From Thiotrichales bacterium (GTDB lineage Bacteria; Pseudomonadota; Gammaproteobacteria; Thiomicrospirales; Thiomicrospiraceae): a DNA stretch of 5,699 nucleotides. Below the pieces are notes generated by a model. The model saw only the letters and a program-made list of their open reading frames with translations, was not told the origin of the DNA and did not search any database. The stretch spans positions 1 through 5,699 of the forward strand of contig JACXUQ010000093.1 of NCBI GenBank assembly GCA_014763835.1, read 5' to 3'. The position numbers and the translations under genes were made by a program. How positions within the stretch are numbered: the stretch's first letter is position 1; every line of letters starts with the position of its first letter. Shown in pieces: positions 1 through 5,699 of this stretch.

Positions 1-12
1 AAGGAAATTCAT

Positions 13-1470
13 ATGGACTTGATTAGCCTTTACCCCACCTGGTATGAACCAATGGTTGGTTCCGGCTGGGTAGTTGCGCTGATTGCAACTTTCCATGTGC
101 TCGCCTCTCACACATCCGTGGGCGCGGCGTTGCTCTTCGCTTATCTCTCCCACAAAGCTTACCGTGAAGATCGTGAAGATCTTTTGGACTTCATCAAGAA
201 ATATGGTCTGTTTTTGCTGGTTTTCACCTATGTCGCCGGCTCAATCACCGGCCCCGGCATTTGGTACTCTACAACCGTCGCCAGCCCTAACGGTATCGGC
301 GCGCTAATTCACTCTTTCGTGTGGAAATGGGCCACGGAGTGGGTCTTCTTCGTGATCGAAGTCGTCGGCGTCTATATGATTGTTTACCTCGTAGGCCGTG
401 TTGACAAAAAAACCCATATGAAAATCTCGGTGATTTTCGGTATGGCTTCATTGGCGACCATGGTCATTATCGTCGGCATCCTGTCATTTATGATGCTGCC
501 AGGCAAAGAGGCATGGTTTGAAGAAGGCGGTTATCTGAACGGCTTCTACGGCACCAACACCTTTATTCAGTTGGGTATGCGCATGGCATTCATGTTCACC
601 ATGACGGCGGTTGTGGGTGGCATCGTCATTGCCGGCATCAAGGACCCCGCCTTCAAGAAAGAGATGGCGCGCAAACTGGGTTGGTTGGGGATTATCTCCA
701 CCCTCATCGGTGCGGCAATGTTCCAATGGTATCTGACATCGGTACCATCACAAGCGCTACTGGTCATGGAAAACCGTCTGCCTGACTATTTTGTACCCAG
801 TATTATGGCCGTTTTGGCGGGCACTTTGGCTTATTTCATCATCACCATGTTGCGTCCTCAGGTACTGGTACAAGGTTTTGCCGGCGCCATGACAGTCATT
901 ATTCTGGTAGCCGGTTTGTGGCCTGAAGAAACAGCACGTGAATCGATGCGTAAACCTTATGTAGCGGGTCAATATGTCTACTCCAATCAGGTAATCGGAC
1001 GTGACGTACCGGGTATGGATATTCAGTCGCAACTGCCGATTATTGAGAAAGTAGGCATCCTCAAAGCCCATCCGTTTACGCCAGATCACCTCAAAGAGGT
1101 CAATGACGGCAACATGATTCAATCGGGTGAGTTTATTGCGATGACCTACTGCTCTAACTGTCACTCGCCAAGTGAAACGGGGATTCGCCCGCTTCACCGC
1201 TACTTCCCTGACAACATTACCCAAGAACGCATGGAAAAATACGTCAAAGGCGTTCTGACCACCGGCAATATCGCCTATATGCCGAAAATGCCGATGCTGG
1301 ACAGTGAAGTCAAAGCCCTTTCCGCTTACCTGCTATTGAATAACCAAGGCGGCAGCGAAGCGGTTAAAGTGGCCATCAAAGAAGAAGTTGCGGCGCGTGA
1401 TCGTGCCCTGGCCGAAAAACAGGCCAGTGACAAGGTTGCCGCCCTATCTCTGCCACAGGAGGTGAAATAA
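13..1470 (+). CDS. Cytochrome bd-like (CydA-like) membrane subunit with C-terminal heme c domain
   Basis: This 485-residue protein has about eight hydrophobic segments (near residues 18-45, 63-86, 100-128, 138-162, 184-208, 222-241, 260-281, 285-304), followed by a soluble domain with one heme c motif, CSNCH at 380-384. Likely axial methionines are M423 or M426 in YMPKMPM. The first helix carries H28 with glycine nine residues later (H-x-L-x6-G), matching the His19 region of E. coli CydA. A helix near 109-116 has two acidic residues, E109 and E116, roughly where CydA has its Glu pair. An RExxR motif at 309-313 follows the last helix. I see no Q-loop region and no histidine in the helix that should hold the His186 heme ligand, so it is not an ordinary quinol oxidase subunit. 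The c domain should face the periplasm and take electrons from a c-type cytochrome (inference). The start is set by AAGGAA at 1-6. The tail (about 450-485) is charged and probably helical. The stop overlaps the next start by one base. Superfamily assignment is good; exact reaction is unknown. Confidence 0.85.
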   Translation: MDLISLYPTWYEPMVGSGWVVALIATFHVLASHTSVGAALLFAYLSHKAYREDREDLLDFIKKYGLFLLVFTYVAGSITGPGIWYSTTVASPNGIGALIHSFVWKWATEWVFFVIEVVGVYMIVYLVGRVDKKTHMKISVIFGMASLATMVIIVGILSFMMLPGKEAWFEEGGYLNGFYGTNTFIQLGMRMAFMFTMTAVVGGIVIAGIKDPAFKKEMARKLGWLGIISTLIGAAMFQWYLTSVPSQALLVMENRLPDYFVPSIMAVLAGTLAYFIITMLRPQVLVQGFAGAMTVIILVAGLWPEETARESMRKPYVAGQYVYSNQVIGRDVPGMDIQSQLPIIEKVGILKAHPFTPDHLKEVNDGNMIQSGEFIAMTYCSNCHSPSETGIRPLHRYFPDNITQERMEKYVKGVLTTGNIAYMPKMPMLDSEVKALSAYLLLNNQGGSEAVKVAIKEEVAARDRALAEKQASDKVAALSLPQEVK

Positions 1471-2717
1471 TGGATGCTCAACAAATCGCTCAGGTCACAG
1501 AGATGATGTACGCCCTGCGCAACCCTGCAGGGATTCCAACCTACCCGATTATTTTCATGGGGCTGGGTGTATTAACGTTTGCCCTGCATATTCTGTTTGT
1601 ACAGCTGATGCTGGGGACCTCCGCCATTGCCATCTTTGGCGCATTTAACAACAACGGCTACTGGCGCCGCCTGGGTTCTGCCATGTTGGAAATTTCCAAA
1701 GTGTCGGTTTCCGTCGCCATTGTCGTTGGCGTTGCGCCGCTGCTGTTTGTGCAAGTCGTCTATGATCCCCACTGGTACACCACTAACGTGCTATCAGCGT
1801 TCTGGGTTATCGCCTTTATCGTCATTCTGATTCTGGCGTATTGGGCCATGTACTACTTCTACTTTGTTAACGGTAAAAACCAGGACAAGACTGTACAGCC
1901 CAAGGCGCGTTGGTCTATCCTGTTGAGCATCGCCCTGATGCTGGTGGTCGGTTTTATTATGCACAGCCTGACTTCCGCCATGCTGCATCCTGAGCAATGG
2001 AAGGACTGGTTTGTACCCAACGGAGTTGCCGACTATTCAGGCAGTAAACTGCATGCTTACAACCTATGGCGCTTTGCGTTCTTCATCAGTATGGCGATTC
2101 CGGTCACCGGTGCGATGCTCGTCACTTACCGCCGCTTTAAATCAGTCCGCGAAGATGCCGATCACGCTTACCTCAACTGGGCAGCGGAAGTTGGTAAAAA
2201 ATGGATCAAAGTCGGTTCCGTTATCTCTGCCACACTCTATGTTGCGTGGATGATGACCCTACCTGAAACGGCTGGCAATTTCGCCACCTCTTTCTGGGGT
2301 ATTGCGGGCGGCGTTGCGGTAATCGCTTTTGCACTATGGGCACAAATCCGCCTGCAAGGCGAAGCGAAACTGTGCAGCTATATGGCTTTGCCAATGGCGC
2401 TGGTCATCGGTCTGGTAGTGGCGATTTCGCGTGAAATGCTGCGTTACGGCATTCTTAACGACACCTTCCACTACGACTTCATGGACTACAAAATCGTCAT
2501 GGATTGGTACTCAACCGGCCTGTTCTTCCTGACGTTTGCAATTGTCGGCAGTTCGGTATTGGCTTACCTCTTAACCATTGCCTGGAAAACGGGACAGACG
2601 GTCGGTGTTTACACACCAAGTCCGCTGGTCAACAAAATGGGTACCATCGCTATCTGGATCGTTGCGCTGTGGTTGGTACAGTTCTTTGTCGTTGGTTTCT
2701 ATGTTTGGGCGAGATAA
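1470..2717 (+). CDS. Second cytochrome bd-like (CydA-like) membrane subunit, without heme c
   Basis: This 415-residue polytopic protein has around nine hydrophobic stretches (near residues 27-57, 78-98, 107-131, 149-170, 197-220, 246-263, 273-292, 303-320, 347-370, 390-412; some may be short or paired). It looks paralogous to the gene before it: both carry H-x-L-x6-G in the first helix (here H40 to G49, in LHILFVQLMLG, close to CydA around His19) and both carry RExxR after a late helix (here 321-325). It does not resemble CydB. H101, H165, H173 and H195 lie near membrane borders and could be heme ligands, but I cannot assign them. There is no CxxCH motif. AGGAGGTG at 1457-1464 supports the start, and TAATG joins it to the upstream gene, so the two are probably translationally coupled and made in fixed ratio. 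Most likely it forms a heterodimer with that protein. Being a CydA-like homolog is likely; O2-reductase activity is unproven. Confidence 0.8.
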   Translation: MDAQQIAQVTEMMYALRNPAGIPTYPIIFMGLGVLTFALHILFVQLMLGTSAIAIFGAFNNNGYWRRLGSAMLEISKVSVSVAIVVGVAPLLFVQVVYDPHWYTTNVLSAFWVIAFIVILILAYWAMYYFYFVNGKNQDKTVQPKARWSILLSIALMLVVGFIMHSLTSAMLHPEQWKDWFVPNGVADYSGSKLHAYNLWRFAFFISMAIPVTGAMLVTYRRFKSVREDADHAYLNWAAEVGKKWIKVGSVISATLYVAWMMTLPETAGNFATSFWGIAGGVAVIAFALWAQIRLQGEAKLCSYMALPMALVIGLVVAISREMLRYGILNDTFHYDFMDYKIVMDWYSTGLFFLTFAIVGSSVLAYLLTIAWKTGQTVGVYTPSPLVNKMGTIAIWIVALWLVQFFVVGFYVWAR

Positions 2718-2721
2718 GGAG
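2716..2721 (+). promoter_or_regulatory. Ribosome binding site that fixes the monoheme cytochrome start
   Basis: AAGGAG lies six bases before ATG 2728 and overlaps the stop codon of the preceding gene (TAA 2715-2717). It favours the start at 2728 over the in-frame ATG at 2578, which would add 50 residues read from inside the previous gene and bury the signal peptide. Confidence 0.85.
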
Positions 2722-2727
2722 AAAACT

Positions 2728-3132
2728 ATGAAAAGAACCCTATTCCTGGCCCTGCTAAGTGCCGGCCTGTTGAGTTTGAACGCTCAAGCTGTCGCCGCCG
2801 AAGGTGGCGCTAAACTCACCGACGCGCAGATCAAAGCGATCATTGATGCGCAACCCATGCCCACCGGCAAAATGCTGGCAGACAACTGCTCTGCGTGCCA
2901 CGGCACGCTGGGTGCTGAGTTCAATGAAGCCATGCCGCCTTTGGCCGGCATGAAGAAAGAGAACTTCATCAAACTGATGAAAGACTACCGCGCCAACGCT
3001 TTCCCAACCATCGTCATGCATGACGTAGCCTATGTCTTCACCGATGCGGAAATCGAGGCGATGGCGGATTACTTCGCTGCCCAAAAAGCGGAAGAATGGA
3101 CTCGTCCAGATTTTAAAGGAGCACACGAATGA
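2728..3132 (+). CDS. fccA: Monoheme periplasmic cytochrome c, FccA-like subunit of flavocytochrome c sulfide dehydrogenase
   Basis: This 134-residue protein begins with a Sec signal peptide (KR at 2-3, hydrophobic core 5-17, likely cleavage after AVAA at residue 24). One heme c motif, CSACH at 54-58, is followed by the PPLAGM loop at 70-75. M97 in TIVMHDVAYVFTDAEI is the probable sixth heme ligand, and its spacing to the acidic terminal helix (about 105-119) is that of FccA and cytochrome c4 domains. FccA carries electrons from the FAD of FccB to other cytochromes. In Allochromatium FccA is diheme, whereas here it has a single domain, as in some Chlorobium enzymes. It is the direct upstream neighbour of fccB and overlaps it by four bases (ATGA), which supports the pairing. 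It could instead be a free c-type carrier, with the diheme cytochrome at 4453 as the true partner. Confidence 0.85.
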   Translation: MKRTLFLALLSAGLLSLNAQAVAAEGGAKLTDAQIKAIIDAQPMPTGKMLADNCSACHGTLGAEFNEAMPPLAGMKKENFIKLMKDYRANAFPTIVMHDVAYVFTDAEIEAMADYFAAQKAEEWTRPDFKGAHE

Positions 3133-4436
3133 GCCAGATTACACGACGCGATCTCATCAAGATTTTTGGTGCCAGTGCGGTAGCCACTTCTGGCCTGCTT
3201 GGCGCCTCTAAAGAAGCCTATGCGAAAAGCAGTGCTCACATCGTCATCGTAGGTGGCGGTATCGGTGGTGCTTCTTTCGCCAAATACATGCGTTTGGCGA
3301 ACGCGGATGTGAAGATCACCATGATCGAGCCGCATCCGCAATACACCTTCTGCCCTGGCAGTAACGAGATTCTTTCCGGTCACGAGACACTGGAAAACCT
3401 GACCGTGAACTACAACACACTGAAATCGCGCTTCAATGTGGATGTCATTCAGGATGTGGCCACCGAAATCAACTACGAAGGTCACCAGGTTAATACGTTG
3501 CATAACGGCAAAATCAGCTATGACAAACTGGTCGTTTCTCCGGGCCCGGATTTCGATTTCCATTTTGTGGACGGTTACAGTGCTGAACTGGCCGAGGGCG
3601 ATTTCCCGCACGCGTGGAAAGCCGGCCCGCAAACCGCTAAATTGAAGCAGCAAATCGACTCCATGCCACAAGGTGGCGTGTTGTTGATCAGCTCTCCTCG
3701 CATGCCGTACCGCTGCCCGCCAGCGCCTTATGAGCGTGCCTCGTTTGTGGCGAATATGCTGAAAGAAACCAATCCGACCGCCAAGATTCTGATTCTGGAC
3801 TCTAAGGATAACTACGTTTTCCAAAATCACTTTGAGCACTACTGGAAACAAAACCACCAGTTCGGTCAGGAAGGTTCGCGTATCGAGTGGATTCCGGCTA
3901 AAAAAGGTGGGGTTGTCACCAAGCTGGATGCCACTAACAAAATCGTGACCACCACCAGCGGCGAGCAAATCAAGGCCGATGTCATCAACATCATCCCGGA
4001 AGAAAAAGCCGGACGCTTTGCGATTGAGAACGGTTTGGCATTGGGCAGCAACTGGGTACCCTACGAGCCCAAAACCTTTGCCTCCAAAGTACACCCTGAT
4101 GTGTATGTAATTGGTGACATGGTGGATGCACCTATGCCTAAAACCGGTTATGTGGCCAGCAACCAGGCCAAAGTAGTGGCTGCGGCCATCAATGACCTGT
4201 TGGCCGGCCGTGAGCCTGGTACACCGTTTATCACCAACAACTGTGTGGCGATGGCGGCTGAAGACTACGGCATGACCATTACCGCGACCTTCCGCTATAC
4301 CGGCGGCATTAAAGACAAAGGGTTCTCGACGCAGGTTCGTACCTCGGCGATCACCGACAACCCTTATACCAACCGCATCCGCGCGGAAGTGGCCAAAAAC
4401 TGGCAACGCACTTTCCGTAAGGATATGTTTAGCTAA
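3129..4436 (+). CDS. fccB: Flavocytochrome c sulfide dehydrogenase, FAD subunit
   Basis: This 435-residue flavoprotein should oxidise sulfide to sulfur or polysulfide in the periplasm and pass electrons to a cytochrome c subunit. A Tat signal is visible: TRRDLIK at 5-11, a hydrophobic stretch to about 25, and a likely cut after AYA at 32. Next comes the FAD-binding GGGIGG at 42-47. RCPPAPYERA at 195-204 contains C196, and NNCVAM at 370-375 contains C372; these match the two cysteines of the redox-active disulfide in FccB. The second FAD motif, DVYVIGD, is at 324-330. W425 near the C-terminus lies where a tryptophan is expected in the FccB C-terminal domain. Length is normal for the family. 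The start overlaps the fccA stop (ATGA), with AAGGAG at 3116-3121. The family is distinct from membrane sulfide:quinone reductase, which lacks a Tat signal. Identification is firm; in vivo substrate is inferred from the family. Confidence 0.95.
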   Translation: MSQITRRDLIKIFGASAVATSGLLGASKEAYAKSSAHIVIVGGGIGGASFAKYMRLANADVKITMIEPHPQYTFCPGSNEILSGHETLENLTVNYNTLKSRFNVDVIQDVATEINYEGHQVNTLHNGKISYDKLVVSPGPDFDFHFVDGYSAELAEGDFPHAWKAGPQTAKLKQQIDSMPQGGVLLISSPRMPYRCPPAPYERASFVANMLKETNPTAKILILDSKDNYVFQNHFEHYWKQNHQFGQEGSRIEWIPAKKGGVVTKLDATNKIVTTTSGEQIKADVINIIPEEKAGRFAIENGLALGSNWVPYEPKTFASKVHPDVYVIGDMVDAPMPKTGYVASNQAKVVAAAINDLLAGREPGTPFITNNCVAMAAEDYGMTITATFRYTGGIKDKGFSTQVRTSAITDNPYTNRIRAEVAKNWQRTFRKDMFS

Positions 4437-4452
4437 GGTCAAGGAGTAGACA

Positions 4453-5163
4453 ATGAACAAAATCGCTTTATTGGGTGCCCTGACGTTGGGCGCCACATTG
4501 AGTTTATCGGCCACTGCAAGCGAGCACGGCCACGCCGCCGCCAAGGTTGAGCCTTGGACACTGCAGCACTGGGATGAAACAGCCGCTGCCATGCCTAAAG
4601 GCGATGCCATGCGTGGTAGTGAACTGCACAAAAACAGCATGTGTATGACCTGCCATGGTGAGAACGGCGTTGCACCATCACGCAATGCACCTAGCCTGGC
4701 CGGTAATACGCCGGAATTCATCTATAAAACGCTGCTGGATTACCGTTCCGGTTTGCGTAATGAAGGTGACGGCAAATCGTCAGTGATGATTGCGGCCACC
4801 CAACCGATGTCCAACCAGCATATGGCGGACTTGGCTGCGTTTTACGCGCAACAGGTTATTCCGGCCCCTGCTGCAATGGCATCGGTTGACCCGCAGATCG
4901 ACCGCTTGGTTCGCAAGGGTGATGCTAGCCGCATGATTACCCCTTGTGCATCCTGCCACGGTGCTCACGGTGAAGGCAATGAAGTCACCCCAGCGCTGGC
5001 AGGCCAAACGGCACACTACTTCGTACGTACCATGCATGCCTACAAAAATGGGCACCGCAACAATGATATTAACGAAGGAATGTCGCAGTTCACCCACGAT
5101 TTAACGGATGCGGAAATTGATGCATTGGCACAATACTACGCCTCCCTAAACCGTAAACCATAA
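4453..5163 (+). CDS. Diheme cytochrome c, c4-like periplasmic electron carrier
   Basis: This 236-residue protein has a Sec signal peptide (core about 4-20, likely cleavage after ATA at residue 22) and two tandem cytochrome c domains. Heme motifs are CMTCH at 64-68 and CASCH at 165-169. Each is followed by a P-x-LAG loop (SLAG 81-84, ALAG 181-184) and a probable axial methionine, M112 and M210, each eight residues before an S/T-x-x-x-[IM]-x-x-LA helix. This is the repeated plan of cytochrome c4 and of diheme FccA. An insert rich in His and Ala precedes domain 1 (about 24-48). It starts 16 bases after fccB, with AAGGAG at 4441-4446. It may be a second partner of FccB or a shuttle from FccAB to the heme c domain of the first gene; the sequence cannot separate these. 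No gene symbol is given because c4 and diheme FccA cannot be told apart here. Confidence 0.9.
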   Translation: MNKIALLGALTLGATLSLSATASEHGHAAAKVEPWTLQHWDETAAAMPKGDAMRGSELHKNSMCMTCHGENGVAPSRNAPSLAGNTPEFIYKTLLDYRSGLRNEGDGKSSVMIAATQPMSNQHMADLAAFYAQQVIPAPAAMASVDPQIDRLVRKGDASRMITPCASCHGAHGEGNEVTPALAGQTAHYFVRTMHAYKNGHRNNDINEGMSQFTHDLTDAEIDALAQYYASLNRKP

Positions 5164-5167
5164 GGAG
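5162..5167 (+). promoter_or_regulatory. Ribosome binding site for the 32-residue membrane peptide
   Basis: AAGGAG sits six bases before ATG 5174 and overlaps the stop codon of the diheme cytochrome (TAA 5161-5163). The arrangement is the same as at 2715-2721 and is the main evidence that the short frame downstream is translated. Confidence 0.75.
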
Positions 5168-5173
5168 TCTGCC

Positions 5174-5272
5174 ATGACTGGAATTAAAGCCATTATTTGG
5201 GGATTGATCCTCACGTTTGGTTCGGTTGCTCTGATGTGGTGGTTGAGCACACTGACTGTTGTATCACTGTAA
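5174..5272 (+). CDS. 32-residue single-span membrane peptide, possible CydX-like small subunit
   Basis: The frame encodes 32 residues. A short N-terminus with one lysine (K5) precedes a continuous hydrophobic segment, about 6-31, containing IIWGLILTFG and a WW pair at 22-23. It has a strong Shine-Dalgarno site, lies ten bases after the diheme cytochrome gene, and is the last frame before the terminator, so it belongs to the operon. Small single-span peptides of 30-40 residues (CydX, CydS and others) stabilise hemes in bd oxidases, and an early W-G before a single helix is loosely like CydX. The presence of bd-like subunits in the same operon makes this role plausible, but I see no diagnostic similarity and the link is inference. 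It could instead be a small subunit of another membrane complex, or a chance frame. Confidence 0.65.
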   Translation: MTGIKAIIWGLILTFGSVALMWWLSTLTVVSL

Positions 5273-5285
5273 GTACACCGTGAAC

Positions 5286-5324
5286 AAAGCCTCCCACAGT
5301 CACAGATTGTGGGAGGCTTTTTTT
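5286..5324 (+). terminator. Intrinsic (rho-independent) terminator ending the six-gene operon
   Basis: A perfect 13-base-pair stem (5286-5298 with 5308-5320), rich in G and C in its middle, encloses a nine-base loop (5299-5307). The stem runs into a run of seven T (5318-5324) followed by more AT-rich sequence. It lies 14 bases after the stop of the last small gene. The opposite strand has only a short, interrupted T run, so it should act mainly on plus-strand transcripts. Confidence 0.95.
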
Positions 5325-5343
5325 ATTTATAGGACTCAAAAAA

Positions 5344-5699
5344 ATGAAGCTATTACGTCTCTTTTCCATACTGGAAGGCAGCTCCTTGCTGCTCCTGTTG
5401 TTGATTGCGGTGCCGCTTAAGCGCTTGCTCAACTTGCCCGAAGCGGTCTCAATCATCGGCCCGATTCACGGCGCCCTCTTCATCACTTTCAATGTGTTGT
5501 TACTGTGGGGATTGATGACCTCTCGCCTGAACGCCAATCAAACCCTATTGGGTTTTATCGCCTCGCTGATTCCTTTCGGGAGTTTTATCTACAAAGCCAA
5601 AGTATTGAGAGCTTTGCACGAGATGGCTACACGAATAAAAATGGTTAAAAATCGCCTGACTTTTGTTGAAAAACTTGCTAATAGCGAGCTATTAGCTGC
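5344..5699 (+). CDS. DUF3817-family integral membrane protein, 3' end beyond window
   Basis: The frame is open from ATG 5344 to the window edge, giving at least 118 residues with no stop. AGGA at 5331-5334, nine bases upstream, supports the start. The N-terminal 80 or so residues fit the DUF3817 (YdzA-like) family: LRLFSILEGSSLLLLL at 4-19, a proline after the first helix (P24), GPIHGALF at 39-46 opening the second helix, and SLIPFGSF at 74-81 in the third. Function of this family is unknown. The basic tail after residue 83 (KAKVLRALHEMATRIK and onward) is longer than in typical members of around 90-110 residues, so the protein may carry a short C-terminal extension. The terminator between it and the sulfide operon indicates a separate unit; no clear promoter is visible in the 20 bases between them. 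Confidence 0.8.
   Translation, partial: MKLLRLFSILEGSSLLLLLLIAVPLKRLLNLPEAVSIIGPIHGALFITFNVLLLWGLMTSRLNANQTLLGFIASLIPFGSFIYKAKVLRALHEMATRIKMVKNRLTFVEKLANSELLA
5677..5696. repeat. Short perfect inverted repeat at the window edge
   Basis: Nine-base arms (GCTAATAGC, 5677-5685, and its complement, 5688-5696) are separated by two bases. In RNA it would fold as an eight-pair stem with a CGAG loop. It lies inside the open DUF3817 reading frame and no T run follows before the window ends, so it cannot be called a terminator. It may be an operator-like palindrome or chance. Confidence 0.5.

Noticed and set aside
757..1224. A 155-codon minus-strand frame inside the first gene
   Set aside because: It is opposite conserved coding sequence including the heme c motif and shows no domain of its own.
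1470..2717. Second membrane protein as CydB
   Set aside because: Its first helix matches the CydA His19 region and it shares RExxR with the first protein; no CydB-like N-terminal pattern is visible.
2578..2727. In-frame upstream start for the monoheme cytochrome, adding 50 residues
   Set aside because: The extra part is an out-of-frame reading of the preceding membrane protein gene and would place the signal peptide inside the protein. ATG 2728 has its own ribosome binding site.
3069..4721. A 550-codon open frame on the minus strand covering fccB
   Set aside because: It lies opposite clearly identified fccB and parts of both flanking cytochrome genes. Its translation has no recognisable motif and is rich in His, Arg and Val, as expected for the mirror of a coding strand, and I see no ribosome binding site that supports it.
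5301..5343. Possible promoter for the DUF3817 gene in the T- and A-rich sequence
   Set aside because: A TATTTA-like element is present, but no matching -35 element lies at proper distance and the AT-richness is explained by the terminator tail.
5211..5456. An 81-codon minus-strand frame between the diheme cytochrome and the DUF3817 gene
   Set aside because: It runs through the terminator hairpin and overlaps two better-supported plus-strand genes; its translation shows no recognisable family.

Overview
The window looks like part of a sulfur-oxidising proteobacterial chromosome. The base composition is balanced (roughly half GC by eye). The proteins resemble those of chemolithotrophic gammaproteobacteria, for example the Thiomicrospira/Hydrogenovibrio type, but that placement is inference and no taxonomic marker is present.

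Positions 13-5272 hold six tightly packed plus-strand genes. Every one has a good Shine-Dalgarno site, and gaps are 16 bases or less or are short overlaps. In order they are: a cytochrome bd-like (CydA-like) membrane protein with a C-terminal c-type heme domain; a second CydA-like membrane protein without heme c; a monoheme periplasmic cytochrome c (FccA-like); the Tat-exported FAD subunit of flavocytochrome c sulfide dehydrogenase (FccB); a diheme c4-like cytochrome; and a 32-residue single-span membrane peptide. A strong intrinsic terminator (5286-5324) closes the unit. The window begins only 12 bases before the first start codon, so the promoter and any earlier genes are not visible.

After the terminator, on the same strand, a separate DUF3817-family membrane protein gene starts at 5344 and runs off the end of the window. 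There is no gene-free stretch longer than about 70 bases, and I see no RNA genes, mobile elements or CRISPR arrays.

The gene set suggests one electron-transfer module. FccB oxidises sulfide in the periplasm and passes electrons to the monoheme and/or diheme cytochromes. These could feed the heme c domain of the first CydA-like protein, and from there the membrane-embedded bd-like pair. The pair lacks a visible CydB and the quinol-binding Q-loop region, so it may be a cytochrome c-linked relative of bd oxidase rather than a quinol oxidase. Sulfide resistance is a known property of some bd oxidases and would suit this setting. The peptide at 5174 could be a CydX-like small subunit. The individual families are well supported; the coupling between them is inference from gene order.
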